A stretch of DNA of 64,000 nucleotides from NCBI RefSeq assembly GCF_003185655.1, contig NZ_QHJQ01000006.1, positions 1 through 64,000 of the forward strand, read 5' to 3'. A program made the translations under genes and the position numbers. This document shows, in pieces, positions 63,063 through 64,000 of the stretch. Source of the stretch: Coraliomargarita sinensis. Lineage in GTDB: Bacteria; Verrucomicrobiota; Verrucomicrobiia; Opitutales; Coraliomargaritaceae. The notes below the pieces were generated by a model, which was given only the letters and a program-made list of their open reading frames with translations, had not been told where the DNA came from and searched no databases. Positions within the stretch are counted from its first letter, which is position 1, and every line of letters begins with the position of its first letter.

Positions 63063-63153
63063 ACATTTCCCTCAGGCCGTGATGCGACCAGGTCGCCCGA
63101 AGAATCCACGAATCCGTCTTGTCAATCATGGGGATAGCCCCTGAATGGCGCAT

Positions 63154-64000
63154 ATGCGAATTCGACTGACAGCCCTGCTCTGCGCCCTTTGCGTGTTTTG
63201 TGGCTGTGATTCCCGGCAAACCAACGTCGAGCGTGGCAACGCCGAAAAGGAACTGTATTTCGGCATCGGCACCGAACCGGCCGGCCTCGATCCCCATCTG
63301 ATCACCGGACTGACCGAACTGCATGTTACAGTGGCTTTGTTTGAGGGACTCGCCACTTTGAACAGCGAAACCATGGCGATCGAACCGGGGGTGGCGAAAA
63401 GCTGGGACATCTCCGAAGACGGCACCACCTATACCTTCCATTTCGATCCGGAAGCCCGTTGGTCGAACGGTGAGCCCGTCACGGCGCAGGACTTTCTCTA
63501 TTCTTTCGAGCGCATCCTCTCCCCTGCCCTGGGAGCACCCTACGCCTACATGCTTTACGACATGGTAAACGCCGAAGCTTTTCATAGAGGCGAACTGTCC
63601 GAATTCGATAAAGTCGGTGCCCGTGCGCCCGACCCGAAGACGCTCATCATCGAACTCAATCAACCGACGCCCTATTTTCTCAGCCTTCTCACGCATTATA
63701 CCTGGTGGCCGGTTCACCCGCCCACGATCGAAAAACACGGCGGTATGACCGAGCGCATCTCAGCATGGACAAAACCGGAAAATTTCGTCGGCAACGGACC
63801 CTTTACCCTGGAAAGCTGGCGGATCAACAGTTCGATTTACGCCAAGAAAAATCCACTCTATCGTGACCCGGACTCGGTCTGGCTCCTCGGCATTCACTTT
63901 CTGCCGGTCCAGGTGGATGCCGAGGAGCGGGCCTTCCGGGCGGGCCATCTGCACTTAACCTCCACCGTCCTGCCGCACCGCATCGACTGGTACCGTAAAA
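63154..64000 (+). CDS. Peptide ABC transporter substrate-binding protein, OppA-like (cut by window end)
   Basis: The frame is open from ATG 63154 to the last base; 282 residues are visible and the stop is outside. The signal is a lipoprotein type with Cys18 (LCVFCGC). The mature protein begins ELYFGIGTEPAGLDPHLITG and continues GLATLNSETMAIEPGVAKSW, then SNGEPVTAQDFLYSFERILS, the SBP family 5 (OppA/DppA) blocks. It captures oligopeptides for an importer whose permease genes are expected downstream. The visible part is about half of a typical ~540-residue OppA. Confidence 0.93.
   Translation, partial: MRIRLTALLCALCVFCGCDSRQTNVERGNAEKELYFGIGTEPAGLDPHLITGLTELHVTVALFEGLATLNSETMAIEPGVAKSWDISEDGTTYTFHFDPEARWSNGEPVTAQDFLYSFERILSPALGAPYAYMLYDMVNAEAFHRGELSEFDKVGARAPDPKTLIIELNQPTPYFLSLLTHYTWWPVHPPTIEKHGGMTERISAWTKPENFVGNGPFTLESWRINSSIYAKKNPLYRDPDSVWLLGIHFLPVQVDAEERAFRAGHLHLTSTVLPHRIDWYRK

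Noticed and set aside
62980..63738. 252-residue minus-strand open frame
   Set aside because: Antisense to the OppA-like gene, which runs off the window and has clear SBP family 5 blocks.
1..64000. CRISPR array or prophage
   Set aside because: No regularly spaced direct repeats, cas genes, integrase or phage structural genes were seen.

Overview
The window looks like chromosome from a marine-type Verrucomicrobium of the Opitutae/Puniceicoccales (Coraliomargarita/Lentimonas-like). This is inferred from gene content: a Planctomycetes-Verrucomicrobia-type (PVM) bacterial microcompartment (BMC) locus, a secreted sulfatase paired with a PA14/propeller protein, a MoxR-DUF58-VWA operon with a giant secreted TPR protein, and few Shine-Dalgarno sequences. 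No database search was possible; product names rest on motifs read in the translated sequence.

Left end (1-5800): the 3' end of an ISL3-type transposase, a tRNA-His with terminator, a C-terminal remnant of a transglutaminase-like gene, and an Mla-type lipid transport operon (permease, ATPase, MCE protein, lipoprotein), followed by two tandem HAD phosphatases. 5800-11100 holds SufS, a lytic transglycosylase, an RluA pseudouridine synthase, a TonB-like protein and Maf. 11100-29400 is a long leftward operon: a 2995-residue secreted TPR protein, a coiled-coil membrane protein, MoxR ATPase, DUF58 protein and two VWA membrane proteins (a Bat-like envelope system), with a TolC-like protein upstream. 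29400-33500 holds NAD synthase, HemL and an SCO1-like protein.

Core (33700-48200): leftward BMC genes for PduL, three hexameric (BMC-H) and three pentameric (BMC-P) shell proteins, acetate-type kinase, CoA-acylating aldehyde dehydrogenase and class II aldolase, next to malate dehydrogenase. Divergent from them are a DeoR regulator, rhamnulokinase, malate:quinone oxidoreductase, a PfkB kinase and a DUF4432 mutarotase-like protein. The reading is: a deoxysugar 1-phosphate (rhamnulose-1-P or fuculose-1-P) is cleaved to DHAP and L-lactaldehyde; the aldehyde is oxidised inside the shell to lactyl-CoA, then passed to lactyl-phosphate and lactate with ATP gain. A DeoR operator candidate lies in the 98-bp divergent region.

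Right end (48300-64000): an LHPP/HDHD2-like HAD protein, an orphan cysteine-peptidase-like secreted protein, two secreted glycoside hydrolases, two small lipoproteins, a sulfatase, a PA14/propeller protein, a divergent UvrA, a glutaredoxin and the start of an OppA-like binding protein. Sulfatase and glycosidases beside a deoxysugar BMC fit a user of sulfated algal polysaccharide.

Intergenic spaces carry several small palindromic repeats. In two cases (hemL and the BMC aldolase) the gene's own TAG stop is the first part of the same repeat. The most interesting items are this stop-codon-bearing repeat family, the BMC with three different BMC-H pore loops and a cysteine-bearing cargo linker, and the giant TPR/Bat-like operon.
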